A stretch of 64,000 nucleotides of DNA from Diprion similis (lineage: Eukaryota > Arthropoda > Insecta > Hymenoptera > Diprionidae). How positions within the stretch are numbered: the stretch's first letter is position 1; each line of letters starts with the position of its first letter. The stretch spans positions 248,001-312,000 of the forward strand of contig NC_060111.1 in the NCBI RefSeq assembly GCF_021155765.1, written 5' to 3'. The position numbers were made by a program, and so were the translations under genes. Below the pieces are notes generated by a model that was given only the letters and a program-made list of their open reading frames with translations, searched no databases and had not been told where the DNA came from. This document shows, one piece after another, positions 1 through 15,494 of this stretch.

Positions 1-1795
1 TTATATTAATATAAACCGCTCGAGGAAATGCGGTTCTTCCTATTATGTCCTTAGGTTCCTTTATTTTTTCTTCGATTCTGCTCTTATCGGTACACCACAG
101 GATCGTGTTTTTTCCGCACTTTCCTGAAGTTATATTAGCAAGGTAAAAGATAAAAGTATACATAACAACACTGCAGCGCTGGCAGCGCGTAGGTTTCAAT
201 ACTGTGTGTGTGTGTCTGTGTGTCGATCCACGTGTTAGAAAGTCCCTGTCCTGCGGCTCTGCCATTCTTGTAGTTTTTTCTAACTCCGGTTCGTTGGCAT
301 CTTTCAAATTAATTTGATCAGATTACACATATGTACCTGTGCGCGAAGTTTTTCACACGATACTTTGAACTGCAAAACCTTGCAGGATTTTTTCTTATCT
401 CAATTATCCGTTGATAATTTCAACGAAAACCTCGTTGTTACACCCATACCGATATGGTCGATAAAATCATTAATGTAAAATTGCGACCATATGATAACAT
501 GGCTGGTCAAAATTGCGTGATTATTTAACATCGAAGACAGTTACTGGAAGGTATTCAATTGCCGTTAGGAAAATGAAAACCTTCTTCAACAATGGCTATA
601 TTCGATAAACCAGATCTTATACGCCTGCGCCGCGTACAAGTATTGTTATTGTATAGCTATATGAAAGCCGGCACTGTGCGTTCTTACGTTATGCTTCAAA
701 AGAGATTGGCATTCCGCATGTGCGTCCACGAGTATAAGAATTTGATCTCATTCGAATTCATGACTTGAAGATATAATATAAAATAGTTCTACCATATGGT
801 TATAATCTGCAATCAACGATTTGTGTCACTCTTAGCAGATGACATTGTTAACTGGCGGATTAATACGCCGTCAGGATAATCTGAGAAAGAGCGATACGGA
901 TTGAAATAATATACAAAACTATACTTATAGAAATAATTTAGGTTCACATTCATATAAGCGTATGCATGTATCAGCCAACGTGTGGCAACGGCAGTGGCCG
1001 AACGTCGGTTTTATACGCGCCATTCACCTCTGTTACGCTCATACGGATACACAGGCTCCTGCGGCTGCTTATATAGTTCGAGTTTCAGTTTGAGAATCAA
1101 TTATTTGCAGTTAGTGTTTAACCGAGAACGCAACCACGCTCCGAGTTTCATGTGCAACCAGCTGCGCGGTCTTATTGTTAACCAGTTGCTATTAGCTATA
1201 TTCTGCTGCACTTTTTGGGAATTTGATAACTAATACCGTTTTCATAATACACCATGTGCCACCTTCACGAAGCCGTGTCCTCTTCTGCTCCGTTGAATGT
1301 ACCTATCGCAATATTTATATTTGATTTAATTGAGTTTAGATAACGGGAATATGTAATCTTGAAAAACGTTATGATAATCAGTTGGTATAAGAACATGGTG
1401 CAATTACTTTTGCAAGTGGTTCAGGAATATCCCAGCTGGATATACTTTGGATGCCAACCTTTTATCGTGATTTTAAACGCAACAGCACTACCCATTGATA
1501 GTCGGCTGTAGAAATTCGAATTGATCATTTCTGTCGATCAATAAAAATGGATATTTTGGGGGAAAGAAAAGAGAGTGATCTCAGTTATGAATTTATTCGT
1601 TTATTTCTCGTCGAATAAAATTCATATAAAGCCACACGAGTTATTGTGAAAAATGAAGCCTATCGAGTACACATCTTGGTACAATTCTCCGAGAGATTCT
1701 CTCGTACGGCGATGAATACAGTTTTAACTTGTAACATCAAAGCTTCACTCCTCGAGCCGGTTCAAATATCTAAATGGTTTATTAAAAATTTCCAG
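1..1795. other. Non-coding region upstream of Ctr1
   Basis: No recognisable protein is seen on either strand. A non-ATG open frame at 982-1233 resembles nothing known to me. The pyrimidine-rich stretch ending in CAG at 1795, right before the Ctr1 ATG, looks like a splice acceptor, so the Ctr1 promoter and at least one 5' untranslated exon probably lie here. I did not find clear metal-response elements (core TGCRCNC). Confidence 0.5.
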
Positions 1796-3362
1796 ATGTC
1801 CGATGATCACTTAAATTCGTCGGATGGGCACTCGGGTCACGGAGGACATATGATGGGACATGGCGGAGGTCACGACGAACACGTGGGTCACGGGGGCAGT
1901 ATGGCACACGTAGGAGCGTCCAGTGGACCATCCGCGGAAGCCTGCAGTGGTCACGGGATGCACGGAATGATGGTAATGTACAAGACCCAGGACTAATCTT
2001 GTACTCGGTGTTTTCCGACGCCTTTAACGATAAAACATAAAATCGGGATCGTAACAGATGGCGTTTCACGGTGGCTACTGCGAAACGGTTCTCTTCGACT
2101 CCTGGAAGGTCTCTTCCGTTGGAAGCCTAGTGGGATCGATGATAGGTATAATAATAATGGCCGCGCTTTACGAGGGTCTCAAATATTACCGGGAATATCT
2201 GTTCTGGAGAACGTACAACGCTTTGCAGTATCGAAGCGTTTCCATGCCGCAGGAGAAGAACGTTGTTTCCGAGGACAACAGGGTTGTGCAGTGAGTATTT
2301 CGGATCTCATGTTACGCATTGTTGCACACCCCTGTGATATGCTCCTTCCCAATTCCTTGTAATTAATTGTAAGATACAACTCTGACCGAATAATATAATG
2401 TAAACGAAATAATCAGAGTGCAGCGAGATTTTGTGTAAACGACGTGTTAAAATACTGACGCGTATAAAGACCATCGACATTTACTGATCGTCAGATGTAG
2501 CAAACAAATTAAATCCCCGCTCCTCCATAACGACGAGATCTTAACTTTTTACCTCGTATCTACAATGAAAATTGTCATAGAATTTCGTAAATAGTTTGTC
2601 ACGATGTAATTTCGTCGCTTTAGTTTTTTTTATGTTTTACTTTTTAGTATGGTCGGAGAGGTCATACACAAGCAACCGTAAGTAATCGATTAAACGGTCG
2701 ATTTTTCACAACTTTTCCTTCTAATGTTGGAAATGTGTTTTAACACCTCGCACGAATATGTGTAACCGTCTTTATTTTTTCCTTATCCTCATCTCGATTG
2801 TACGAATACACTGTGTCTCCTTATTCATTTCCTTATTCTGTTACATAATGTAAATTATTTTTAGCTGCACCTAACACCCATTAACTGCAAGGCTGAACAT
2901 TATTCCTCATATTAATTCACTAACGACTGCTAAACCGCTGGAGAAATACAATTAATTTGTCGGTAATCACTCACCGCGGGTTCATCTATGAAGCATGTCT
3001 CAAAAATTTCCACTTTTTCGACAACTGCACGGCCACATGAGAAGTTTATACCTCCATAGCTATTATATCCTCAGAATCTTCCTTTCTCATCCTCTTATGC
3101 TCGAAAATATATGGTACGACGATGGATACGTTAAAAATGAATTTCTCTCTGCATTCGTAGGCCAACGATGCTCTCCTGGATGCACACCTTTCAAACGTTC
3201 CTTCACATCGTGCAAATAATTATATCGTATTTCTTAATGCTGATATTCATGACGTACAATGTTTGGCTGTGCTTCGCCGTTGTTCTTGGTGCTGCCATTG
3301 GCTACTTCCTTTTTGGATGGAAAAAATCCGTTATCGTTGACGTTACGGAACACTGTCACTGA
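1796..3362 (+). CDS. Ctr1: High-affinity copper uptake protein 1 (Ctr1/SLC31 family)
   Basis: Imports Cu(I) across the plasma membrane as a homotrimer. Exons inferred: 1796-1972, 2058-2290, 2648-2677 and 3161-3362, giving 213 aa, in line with Ctr1 proteins of about 190-240 aa. The N-terminus (about residues 1-60) is a His/Met/Gly-rich ectodomain with repeated HGGH and MHGMM motifs that bind copper. TM1 follows ([18 protein letters not shown]), then a cytosolic loop. TM2 carries the selectivity motif MxxxM (MLIFM), TM3 carries GxxxG (GAAIG), and the protein ends in the diagnostic HCH before the stop. The start is the first ATG of the exon, directly after a CAG acceptor. Exon 3 is only 30 nt and can be skipped in frame, so two loop isoforms are possible. 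Family identification is firm; whether it is the 1A or 1B orthologue is not resolved. Confidence 0.93.
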
Positions 3363-4518
3363 GTCACAATAGAGTGTTCCTATACTGATCGTAAAATTGA
3401 CAGGCACAATCATCCTAAGGAATATACATATAGCGTTATTGTTGTTATGATTATTATTACTATTATTATTATTTTATGTGTAGTTTCAAAATTAAAATTT
3501 TTAAAAAAAAGCAAAAATTATTTTATACCGAGGAAATATTGCATTGACTATAATTATATTACTGTTAACGCAGATTTTAGTGACTTCCATGAAATACCAT
3601 ATAGTTATGCAAAATACTAATTATAAAATTATAACGATAGGTTGTTGCCAGTGATATGCGGTGAGCTCTTGGGTGAACGACTGATTATTTTTCAGATTTG
3701 TAATTGATTTTTCCAATACAGTAATGATTTATCTCATGACGTGAAAACTCTCATTCGGTTACATCGACAATTAATTTTTGACAGAAAATATTTCTGAAAG
3801 AGTTGGTCAAACCCAAAAACAACGTTATACCTACGTTTAATACGTACTTAGATTTAAGAATTGAAAAACCGCTACTTTTCGAATTGACCTATATTTATAA
3901 TTTATTAATCATGTACATATTGTTGCGACTACTACCTATATATTACCTATATAAATATTGTATTATAAGAAGGTGCGAATATGTGATTCGAAAATGAGCC
4001 TATGCGAGTCTTTTTTTCGTATCCTCCTTTTTCTTTGACTTCCTTCGCCTCACGTGCAATCTGTGAGAAGATTTTTCAACAGATAGCACAAACTATGTAA
4101 GATATCAGATTGTATGTTCTACAGATAAAGAACATTAAGTTTTCAATAAATTAGCAATACAATAACTCTTCTGTTGTAAGTATTTCAATTGTAGTTATTA
4201 AAACATTATTAATTAAAGATGATAAATAAATTCAACAATTATCGATATAAGTGATGTTTTTTTACTAAAAACGAAAAAAAAAATATAAGCGCGACGGCAA
4301 AAGATTCACCTAAAGTATTGCTACAGAATTGTTTCTTTCCTCTTTCCTGTATGGGTAATTTGAAGAAGAAAAAATACAACAATAGACGTCAAGATTAATT
4401 TATTTTGCGGTAATAACATGTAGTAAAACAACCATAACCAACGAAGCATAAAAAAGATAAAATAAAAAAATATCTAATCACTACCGTAAATGCTATTTCT
4501 AGTGGAAATGCAGTGCTT
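3363..4518. other. Intergenic, 3' flanks of Ctr1 (+) and the P450 (-)
   Basis: The tail-to-tail interval is AT-rich. It should contain the 3' UTRs of both neighbours. There is a short interrupted TTA/ATT triplet run near 3441-3475. On the + strand AATAAA-like hexamers occur near 4145 and 4225. No coding similarity is seen. Confidence 0.45.
4399..4404 (-). promoter_or_regulatory. Poly(A) signal of the P450 gene
   Basis: Reads AATAAA on the minus strand, about 115 nt beyond the P450 stop codon, a normal distance for a short insect 3' UTR. Confidence 0.5.
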
Positions 4519-7500
4519 CTATTTACGTAGAGTGACTTTGGTCCAAAAGTCCTTCGGACTTGCAGCGAATCCTGGAATCCGATCCTCCAAGGATGACGGC
4601 TCACCCTCGATGAACGAGAAATCGAAATTCTGGGCAAGGGTACTGAAGGTGAGGAATAAAAATTGCCTCGCGAATGTTTCACCGGCGCAAAGTCGACCTC
4701 CTGTAGTACGACGTAGAGAAAATGATTAGGTACTCATTGTCAGTTGTTGCTCTCAACAAGTTTTACTGTCAAATAGTTAATACAGAGACATAATATACTT
4801 GCCTGCGCCGAATGGCAACGTGCGGTCTTGCCCCAAGTGGCCGTCCACGGTGAGGAATCGCTCAGGACGAACTTTTTCTGGATCACCCCACATCTCTGGG
4901 TCGTGGTGCATGGAGTGGAGGTCAGTTACCAGAACTGCGTTCTTTGGGACATCGAAACCGCCGAGCGTACCTTTCTCCATCGCTCTGTGTGCTACCGACC
5001 AAGGAGTCATCGTCTCCACTCTCATAACTTCACGGATTGTTGCCTCGACGTAGGGAAGACTGAGAAGAGAAGAGTAGAAGGAAAAGACACATATGAGCGG
5101 ATCCACGTCACTTCACTCAAAAAAAAACCGTCAAGTCACGGATCTTTGCGCCATTTGAAATATCCGTAGTACTATGTAAAAAAAAAATACAATTTCAAGG
5201 ATTTTGAATTTTTTTCAAAAATGGCCGAGTTCGAGCTATGTAAAGTTTTGTATATCACTGTTGCACTGCTATGTTTGAAAATTCATATCTCCGAAAGTAT
5301 ACATCGGAGCGGACTGATCCTGCAATCGTTCTGTTTGTAAAAGAATGCGCTTCGATAAAAAAAAATTTATTTGAAAAAAAAAACATTTCTTTCAATATTT
5401 TTTTACCGTTTTTTTTTTTTTGATTTTGCTGCCATTTCCGCGGGACTAACAACAATTCATGGAGATAATTTTTTTCGGATACCTGTATCCTTCCTCTTTA
5501 ATCCTAAAAAAAAAAATCCGTAGAATGGATAGCCCGGGTAAGTGGAAGAGCATCAAATCAAATTGAACTCCACTTTATCGTATATAATATACGCAACACA
5601 CCGAATTCGCGGGAGTAGCGCAGACGTGGATCGGCGCGCGCGGTGACGCGCGACGAGACGTTTCATTTTTTTTCTCCGGCCCTGGTAACTTCTCCATCAA
5701 TTTTTTTTTTTAGGATTAAAGAGGAAGGATACAGGTATCCGAAAAAAATTATCTCCATGAATTGTTGTTAGTCCCGCGGAAATGGCAGCGAAATCAAAAA
5801 AAGAAACGGTAAAAAAATATTGAAAATTTTTTTTTTTTCCCAAATAAATTTTTTTTTATCGAAGCGCATTCTTTTACGAACAGAACGATTGCAGGATCAG
5901 TCCGCTCCGATGTATACTTTCGGAGATATGAATTTTCAAACATAGCAGTGCAACAGTGGTATACAAAACTTTACATAGCTCGAACTCGGCCATTTTTGAA
6001 AAAAATTCAAAATCCTTGAAATTGTATTTTTTTTTTACATAGTACTACGGATATTTCAAATGGCGCAAAGATCCGTGACTTGACGGTTTTTTTTTGAGTG
6101 AAGTGACGTGGATCCGCTCAGTAATCTCCTTTACATTTCATGTATACATACATGAAATGTAAAGGAGATTACTGAGGATTCATCTTGAGGGTTGAACGAT
6201 TGACCAAAAATAAACCCACTTTACTCTATCGTTCAGCGTGATTAGCCGATCCCTGCCGACAACGGTATCTATTTCCTTTTGAACTTGCTCCATGATGTGG
6301 GGATGGTGCATCATATACTTGATTAGGATCGTCACGGCCCACGGGTTCGCCGTTAATGCTGGAAAAATCAGGTCCGTTCCCAGCATGAGGATCTGCTCTT
6401 CGGTGATTGTGGGTAATTCTTCGTCCTCCTTCAGTCTTTTAATACACGTGTCGAGGAAGCCTCTCTCGGCATCACCGATATACGATGCCTCGTTCGTTCG
6501 GAAACATTTCTAGATTTTTATGTTACGAAAAAATCATTCGAAGATGGGTAATATCCCTCGCGAAAAAAAACCCCAACTCATAGATAATGCTAAATTCCCA
6601 TAAGAAATAAGTTTAGGGTTTATTCCCGTGGGAGTATCGGCTGACATGTTAAAAACTAACTCTGATGAAGTTTGTTATTCCCGTCGATCCTTCGATGAAT
6701 CCGGGATAAGAAAACCCGTGAGCAAAGTGGCGAATCCAAGGAGTGACCAATATCGCACCTCCGGTTGTGTCACTGTGTCTTTGAAATTTTGCAGCGGACC
6801 TTGCCACGACTCGTAGCATCTCGTGATCAGCTCTTGGTAAACGTTCCCCGGTGAATATAGTGAGAAAGAAATTGGCTGCTGTTGGATAGAGGACATCTGG
6901 AAAACGGACGATGTTCCTGTCCTTGAGCACCTTCTGCAGCAGCGTCGAAACAAGGGGGTATCAATATTTCGTGAGAAACCGGGACTCCGATTCTGAATTC
7001 ACTTACACCGGTGAAAAACCTCTTTACCAGTGTAAAGAAAATCAGAATCAGGCTACAGATTATCGTATAGTTTTCTATAGTTCTTACCTGTTCGTCCTCG
7101 TTGGCGGGTGCACTTTTTAAGGTGTCAAGCAGGACGCCGAGCTCCTCCGCAAAATCGCTTTCAGTCTTGTCCATTCGTCGTCCGAACCCGAATTCCCTCA
7201 TAAACCTGAGGGCAAACCTCCTTTGCTCCCTCCATTTCTCACCATCGGTGAAAAAGATGCCTGCGCGATACCGGGGGAATATTTCCCTTATCAATATGCG
7301 AAATCAAATTCATATTTTTTATATTATTTTGACGAATGAATAATCTTCAGGTGAACCAACGGTAATTGGTGATTTTTGAATGACGTGTATTGCATAGCAT
7401 AAATCGCGTGACAGGGAGTACCTATGAAATTTTATGAACAAGCTAATTTAATCCTTAATTTTATCATTTTCATTTCGTAAACTGTTACAGAAAGCCATTG

Positions 7501-8705
7501 GTGTACAAATTTCTATGTGTTGAATCGGATTATCTGGTGGAGTAAATTGGATCGAGAATAACAAGAATTATTTTTAAAGTATAACGAAGCAAAACAAACG
7601 AGATGACAATTTTTATCAATAACGATGATGTGGGGAATTTATGCGTTATATTTTATTCTTTGTTGTTTATCAAATTTACCACTGAATTCGACTTAATCAA
7701 TTTTATCGCAAATTTCATATCTCCGGACGTCATTGCATTACATAATTCGTTGATTACGCCTTTTTTAAATTACTTTGCACTCAATACAATTTGCAGCTTC
7801 TGCAATTTATATTTCGTGACATAAATATAATATTATATTGGCGACGTATTCTAAGATAAGGATTTTAAATAAGGTTTTCCGCATCAGTGAGTCGCAGACT
7901 GCGATTGCGACGCATGCAATAATACATCCCACGACACGCTACAACGGCACCAATGAAGTATCGTAAAATTCAATTTTACTACTCTGCAACTACTGCGCTT
8001 GTGAAATATTTTGCAAAGTTTGTGCAAAATTCGGAGCAGATGTCAATTTTAGAATTTTATTATATTTGTGTTACTGTCAGCTAATACAGAAGAAGAAACT
8101 ACTAACGATTGCTGGTTCTTCTTCCTTGCGGGTAGAGTCGGGTATGATCAGTTATGATCAGTTATTGTCAATTTTCATCCTAAGTATACGTATACTCACC
8201 TAATTTTTTCCCAAAAGCTCTCGATGTGAATATGAAAGCATCGGTCAATCTTCCGTCGAATTCCTTCTTCGTGAGCAGTTCCTTGATACTATTATAGTTC
8301 GTCGCAACTACCGTGTAATAATCGCCCAGCCAGCATCCTACCACTTTGGATTTGTACTTTTTGGCGTAATAAGAGATCGTTTGATGGGGAAAATTGTAGT
8401 TTCCCCAAAGAAGGAGCCAATAGCTACCCCATATTGGGAACCGAGGCAAACCTGTGATAAAATAGACGATAATATTCGGCAAAACGAAAGATTCCGTCGA
8501 ATTTCGAGACGTGTGAATAGAGTATAAATTCCTTGTGCATCCTTTTACCTGGGGGCGCATTTTCCAAAGGTTTACCGAATACGAAATTGTAGAACTTATT
8601 TGATATAACGAGGAGCAAAGTTAATAATAATGTTAACACAACAAACATGATGGGTACCGAACGTGTTTCTCTGGGTGCCGTAGCCGACTTAATGAGATTT
8701 GCCAT
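4519..8705 (-). CDS. Cyp304a1: Cytochrome P450, CYP304-like, complete seven-exon gene
   Basis: Haem-thiolate monooxygenase, predicted ER-anchored by an N-terminal hydrophobic helix (about residues 20-40) followed by a proline-containing hinge. Exons inferred: 8549-8705, 8200-8451, 7088-7260, 6661-6933, 6220-6509, 4803-5059 and 4519-4700; phases agree throughout and give 527 aa. Motifs seen: C-helix WREQR, K-helix EVMR (ExxR), PERF, and the haem signature FGAGGRLCAG (Cys about 472). The I-helix reads LIFPALTANPW and lacks the usual AGxDTT, which I associate with the CYP304 family. Intron 6 uses a GC donor (CAG|gcaagt) that falls inside the haem signature. The exon 5 donor at 6219 was chosen because it restores NDRVNLPYVEA. 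Intron 5 contains a large foldback repeat. Substrate unknown. P450 identity is certain; the CYP304 assignment is from memory of family features. Confidence 0.9.
5094..6120. mobile_element. Foldback (long inverted repeat) element in P450 intron 5
   Basis: The left arm (about 5094-5516) and right arm (about 5701-6120) are reverse complements over about 420 bp, separated by a 184-bp spacer that is GC-rich around 5610-5660. The outer ends read TGAGCGGATCC and GGATCCGCTCA. Reading along the arms I see only scattered mismatches outside the A/T homopolymers (for example TATATCAC against TATACCAC). No transposase frame and no clear target-site duplication is visible. This fits a non-autonomous foldback transposon or long-TIR MITE, or a young palindromic duplication. 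Antisense ORFs inside it are by-products of the repeat. Confidence 0.75.
6117..6176. repeat. Perfect 29-bp inverted repeat with 2-bp loop
   Basis: Arms 6117-6145 and 6148-6176 are exact reverse complements around an AC dinucleotide, starting CTCAGTAATCTCC and ending GGAGATTACTGAG. It shares its first four bases (CTCA) with the outer end of the foldback element and lies in the same intron, about 40 bp upstream (in gene direction) of the intron 5 donor. It could be the scar of the foldback insertion or a separate tiny palindromic element. Confidence 0.85.
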
Positions 8706-10251
8706 AAACTGAAGACGGTATTGTATTCTGTTTATTTGTTCGTGGCTGATAATACTTAGGAGTCGTGCACTTTATTTATCTACTTACCCTTTCTCCTCAT
8801 TATGATAATGGAGCCTTGATAATTATTATTATAAGAGATAAAACGTGAACTTAGTGGTAAAAAAAGTTTTTCGTAACACGATGGGCAAAATTTTATATTA
8901 GCCACTGGTTCGCATGTGCAAAATACGATTTGCGTGTGCGAATAAGATTATATCTCTACAATAAAAATTCATTGGCAAAAACAAAAAACGAAAGTAGACT
9001 TTTCTAAGTTTGAGAACGTTTGGTTTTGTGATGATTCTGATCATTTTTAGCTTTCTTATAATCATGAAGTTTTTTTAATTTTCTTTACGATTTTTGTATT
9101 TCATCTTGGACTTGTCCCCCTCACCTCATTTCTTTATTGTCTATTCTATTGCTACGGATTACTCAGGTCAACAAAGAAACTTTTTCCGAGTGTCTATTGA
9201 GATAAATAAATAAAAAACAAAACCTTTATTTACTACTTATAAAGTTTGTTTTCGTATTTTTTTACGTTGATAAATAAACCTTGAAATTGCTAATAATAAT
9301 GATGTTTATTAATAATTATCATTGTTGAACAAAACTGATTTAAATGCAAAACTGAAGTTTGTTTAGTTGTTATTTGCAATAAATTTTTGAGAAAATAGAT
9401 TATTTTTCTTAAAATCCGAAATATCATTCTGCTTTCTACAAAAACGAACTTTATTTAATAAAACTATTTTTTCATTTATTACTTACGTGGGAGAGAGAAT
9501 TTGACATCCAGAACACGAGACTCAAAATTCGTGTTGACTGGTGTTATCTTGAACAATATTTCCTTGCCCTTGATAACGAACTTTGCATACTTATTTGGAA
9601 AAATAGTACATGCAACGCGTCCACGTATGTGATCTCGCACTTTTTGCGTAATGTACTATTTATTTATCACATTTATAAATGATATAAGCTCGCATCCGCC
9701 ATTTTCGTGTTTTCCTCGTTACGACGCAAAAGCCTTCGATGCGTATGGATTCGTCGATTTCGGAAAGGATGTTAAAGATTTTTATTCTCTGAACAAATTG
9801 ATAAAATAAAAGGTCGTATAATGGCGCATATGTCCTTATACCATTAGACACGCAATATTATATCACTTACTTTCCTTTATTTTACGTAGGAGAAATAGTC
9901 GCAGGTAATAGGTATGTACATTGCACCTACTCACAAGAGCGTAAGCATTACACATGTTTATTTATATTGGTAAATTTGTTGTTAACAGTTTACTGTTAGA
10001 AATATGTATACACGTATTGTACAACAATTATTCACGTAAATTCGATATTTTACATTAGCACATTATAAATATTGAATGCACATAAGCGGCGGTTGGAGCC
10101 AGCGCAAGATATAAGGTAACAAATAATACAGAACATATACATATTAAATAATATTTTTGTTTTTCTCAGGAGCCTCCAGTTCATACGGAGTTTGTTGGTA
10201 TTCTTCCTCTTTAATATATTTAAACTTTGATTCTAAAGTGGGTTGTCCAGT
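8706..10251. other. Intergenic: P450 promoter side and TTI2 3' flank
   Basis: AT-rich sequence with no recognisable protein. The end near 8706 should carry the P450 promoter and 5' UTR. A minus-strand AATAAA at 9957-9962 is a candidate poly(A) signal for TTI2. A 63-codon frame at 9660-9851 has no family resemblance. Confidence 0.45.
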
Positions 10252-12348
10252 TCATTCAAAGTAAGTGCAATCATTGAGTATTCTGAACTGAAGCTGCTGA
10301 TTTATAACTGATTTCATACGATCGTCATTGATAATTTTTTTACCTATAGACGGCGTCGATTTATACAGCAAGCCAATGCAATCTTCTAAATTTTGTACAA
10401 TCTCTCTGTCAAAAACTGGTGTCTCGATTAGATCCATGTGAAGTTTCAGGAAGGCCGCGTACAAAGGTACGCAATGGGTTGGTATCCTCGGTTGAAATAT
10501 GACTAGAAACGTTTTAGCGGCCTGAAAATAATTCGTGCAATCATTTCTTAATGTTCTCTTCACTCATTTCTCAATATTCAATATAATTTTCGGTCGACTA
10601 CTCAACACTCACTTCCATTGTGACTTTCAGAGTTTTGAGATCTGTATGGTGCTCACAGTACTCTGACAGAATCCTTGTCAATCTTTCGCACCACTTGGCA
10701 CAACCGATGTTTGTCAAGAGTCCTGGCAAGCTTGACATGTAAGCATGTCGCAAATGTGCATCCTGTTCGAACTCCATACTACTCAGTAACGACAAGATGA
10801 CGTCATCTCGTATAGTCCACTGTAAGGGAAAAGTTTTTTGCTTAATTGAAACAGTTATGAAATATTGATGAGAATCTTGGTAGAAGGAGATCTATCGGTA
10901 TATGCATATTTTCCATACTTGGAGACAATCTGTGTTGTTGTAGAATTCCAATGTTGATAAAAGGCTTCTTATACAAGAGTACAAAGGGATAATGTACGCC
11001 ACTTCTCGAATGATTAACAACCTCTTCAAGGCATCGTATATCACCTCTGCGTACCCAGTGTCCACAAGCTCTTTCCTCTGAAAATGGAGCGATCCTAGTA
11101 GCAGTTTATCAGTATTGAGATTGGCTGACTGACACATTCTTTTAGATTGAAGAAGAGTTCAGTCACCCTTTTCATAGTCAAAACAAGTCCTATCATTATT
11201 AAATGTAGAGTTTGCAGATTTGGGTATATCTGAATGATTCTAAAAAAGCAGATAATTGTGATAATTTTTCTTAAAAAAGTTGAGCTATCAATGCCTGCTA
11301 GTACCAATAACTTTTACAGCAAAGTAATTAACTGTAGTTAGAAAGTACCCTACCATTTGTGCGTGCTGTAAAATCTTCCCAATACATTTTATTCCAGTCA
11401 CTCTATTTTCAACAACGTAATCATCCAAGATTATCAGCGCGGTTGGTATTATACTGTTCATGTGACGGACCAGATTAGGTTCCTGTAAATACAAAAATGC
11501 ATGAGGTTGGAGATGATATCGTGACTGCAACAGAATGTGAACAATAAAATTTAATGACTTGAAATGTTTGAAGGTTTAGGGGTGGAAATAAAAAAGTGAT
11601 TATTTAAAAGCAAATTTGAAGCTGATTTAATCTATCACTCCATATACTTAAATTTTTGCAGAGACGACGTTCTTTCCATATGTTTGTTACATTGTTGTTA
11701 CAAACTTCAAACTGAAAAGACTACTTTGATATTAACAGATAACTAACCAAAAGTCACGAGTGCAGGGGTTTGACCAACCTCTACTTGCCATAATATCCAT
11801 TTGTAGCAAATTACGGCTGCAGGATAATTCTTCCAAGTATCTTTTAGGAGTTTTGGCCTGAGAGCGAGGAGCACCGCCTCAATTACACCACTGCCATCCA
11901 AACTAGATCCCTCGTCTCCCTTTCCGACTAATAGCTCGGACATGGATCTACATTTGCAGAGACTGCAGAGGTCAGATTGGATAGAGCTGACTATGGATAC
12001 TGACTCTGCTGTGTTCCACATGTTCTTCTCGCTCTGTTCGCCGATGATGATAATCAAGTTTATCAGGTAAGTGCGAAGAGGATGACTCCGAGATGCAGTT
12101 TCCCTGACGTTTTGGTCCCCAAAACTCGTTGCTACGTGGCGAAGCGTAGATTCTACATTCCGCAAATTTCTGTTTATGATCTGCCTGTACTCACAGTAAT
12201 CCTTTTCTTCGCAGGGCCGCTCATTTCCAATTTTTTTACACGGTACCAACGTGCCCTCGGTCAGCTGGACGCAACTTCTCCATAAATCGTCGTTTATTGT
12301 GTTGCCAGTTATCTTCATCGACTCCAATTCACGGAGCAGGTCATTCAT
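10252..12348 (-). CDS. Tti2: TELO2-interacting protein 2 homologue (TTI2), HEAT-like helical protein
   Basis: TTI2 works with TELO2 and TTI1 (the TTT complex) as an HSP90 co-chaperone that stabilises PIKK kinases such as mTOR, ATM and ATR. Exons inferred: 11758-12348, 11354-11524, 10919-11077, 10613-10819 and 10252-10521, giving 465 aa against about 508 in human. Family-like stretches are the helical repeat IIPTALIILDDYVVENRVTG followed by IKCIGKILQH, and the following YAEVIYDALKRLLIIRE. The later introns are phase 0 with good acceptors. The first junction is awkward: the best-looking donor (TTTG|gttagt, 11748) breaks the frame, so I used the weaker CTC|gtgact at 11757. The gene is divergent from Abi. 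It is identified by pattern, not by a search; a generic HEAT/ARM protein is the alternative. Confidence 0.62.

Positions 12349-15494
<3,146 letters not shown>

Noticed and set aside
982-1233. Possible small protein upstream of Ctr1
   Set aside because: The frame begins with GTG, has no family resemblance and lies where a promoter or 5' UTR is expected.
1646-1795. N-terminal extension of Ctr1 in the same frame
   Set aside because: It would start at GTG and cross what looks like a splice acceptor just before the family-typical start at 1796.
11155-11257. An extra TTI2 exon after a good acceptor at 11258
   Set aside because: Joining 11354 directly to 11077 is phase 0 and restores the family-like QHAQM-RKELVDTGYAEVIYDAL; adding the segment introduces a stop or breaks the frame.
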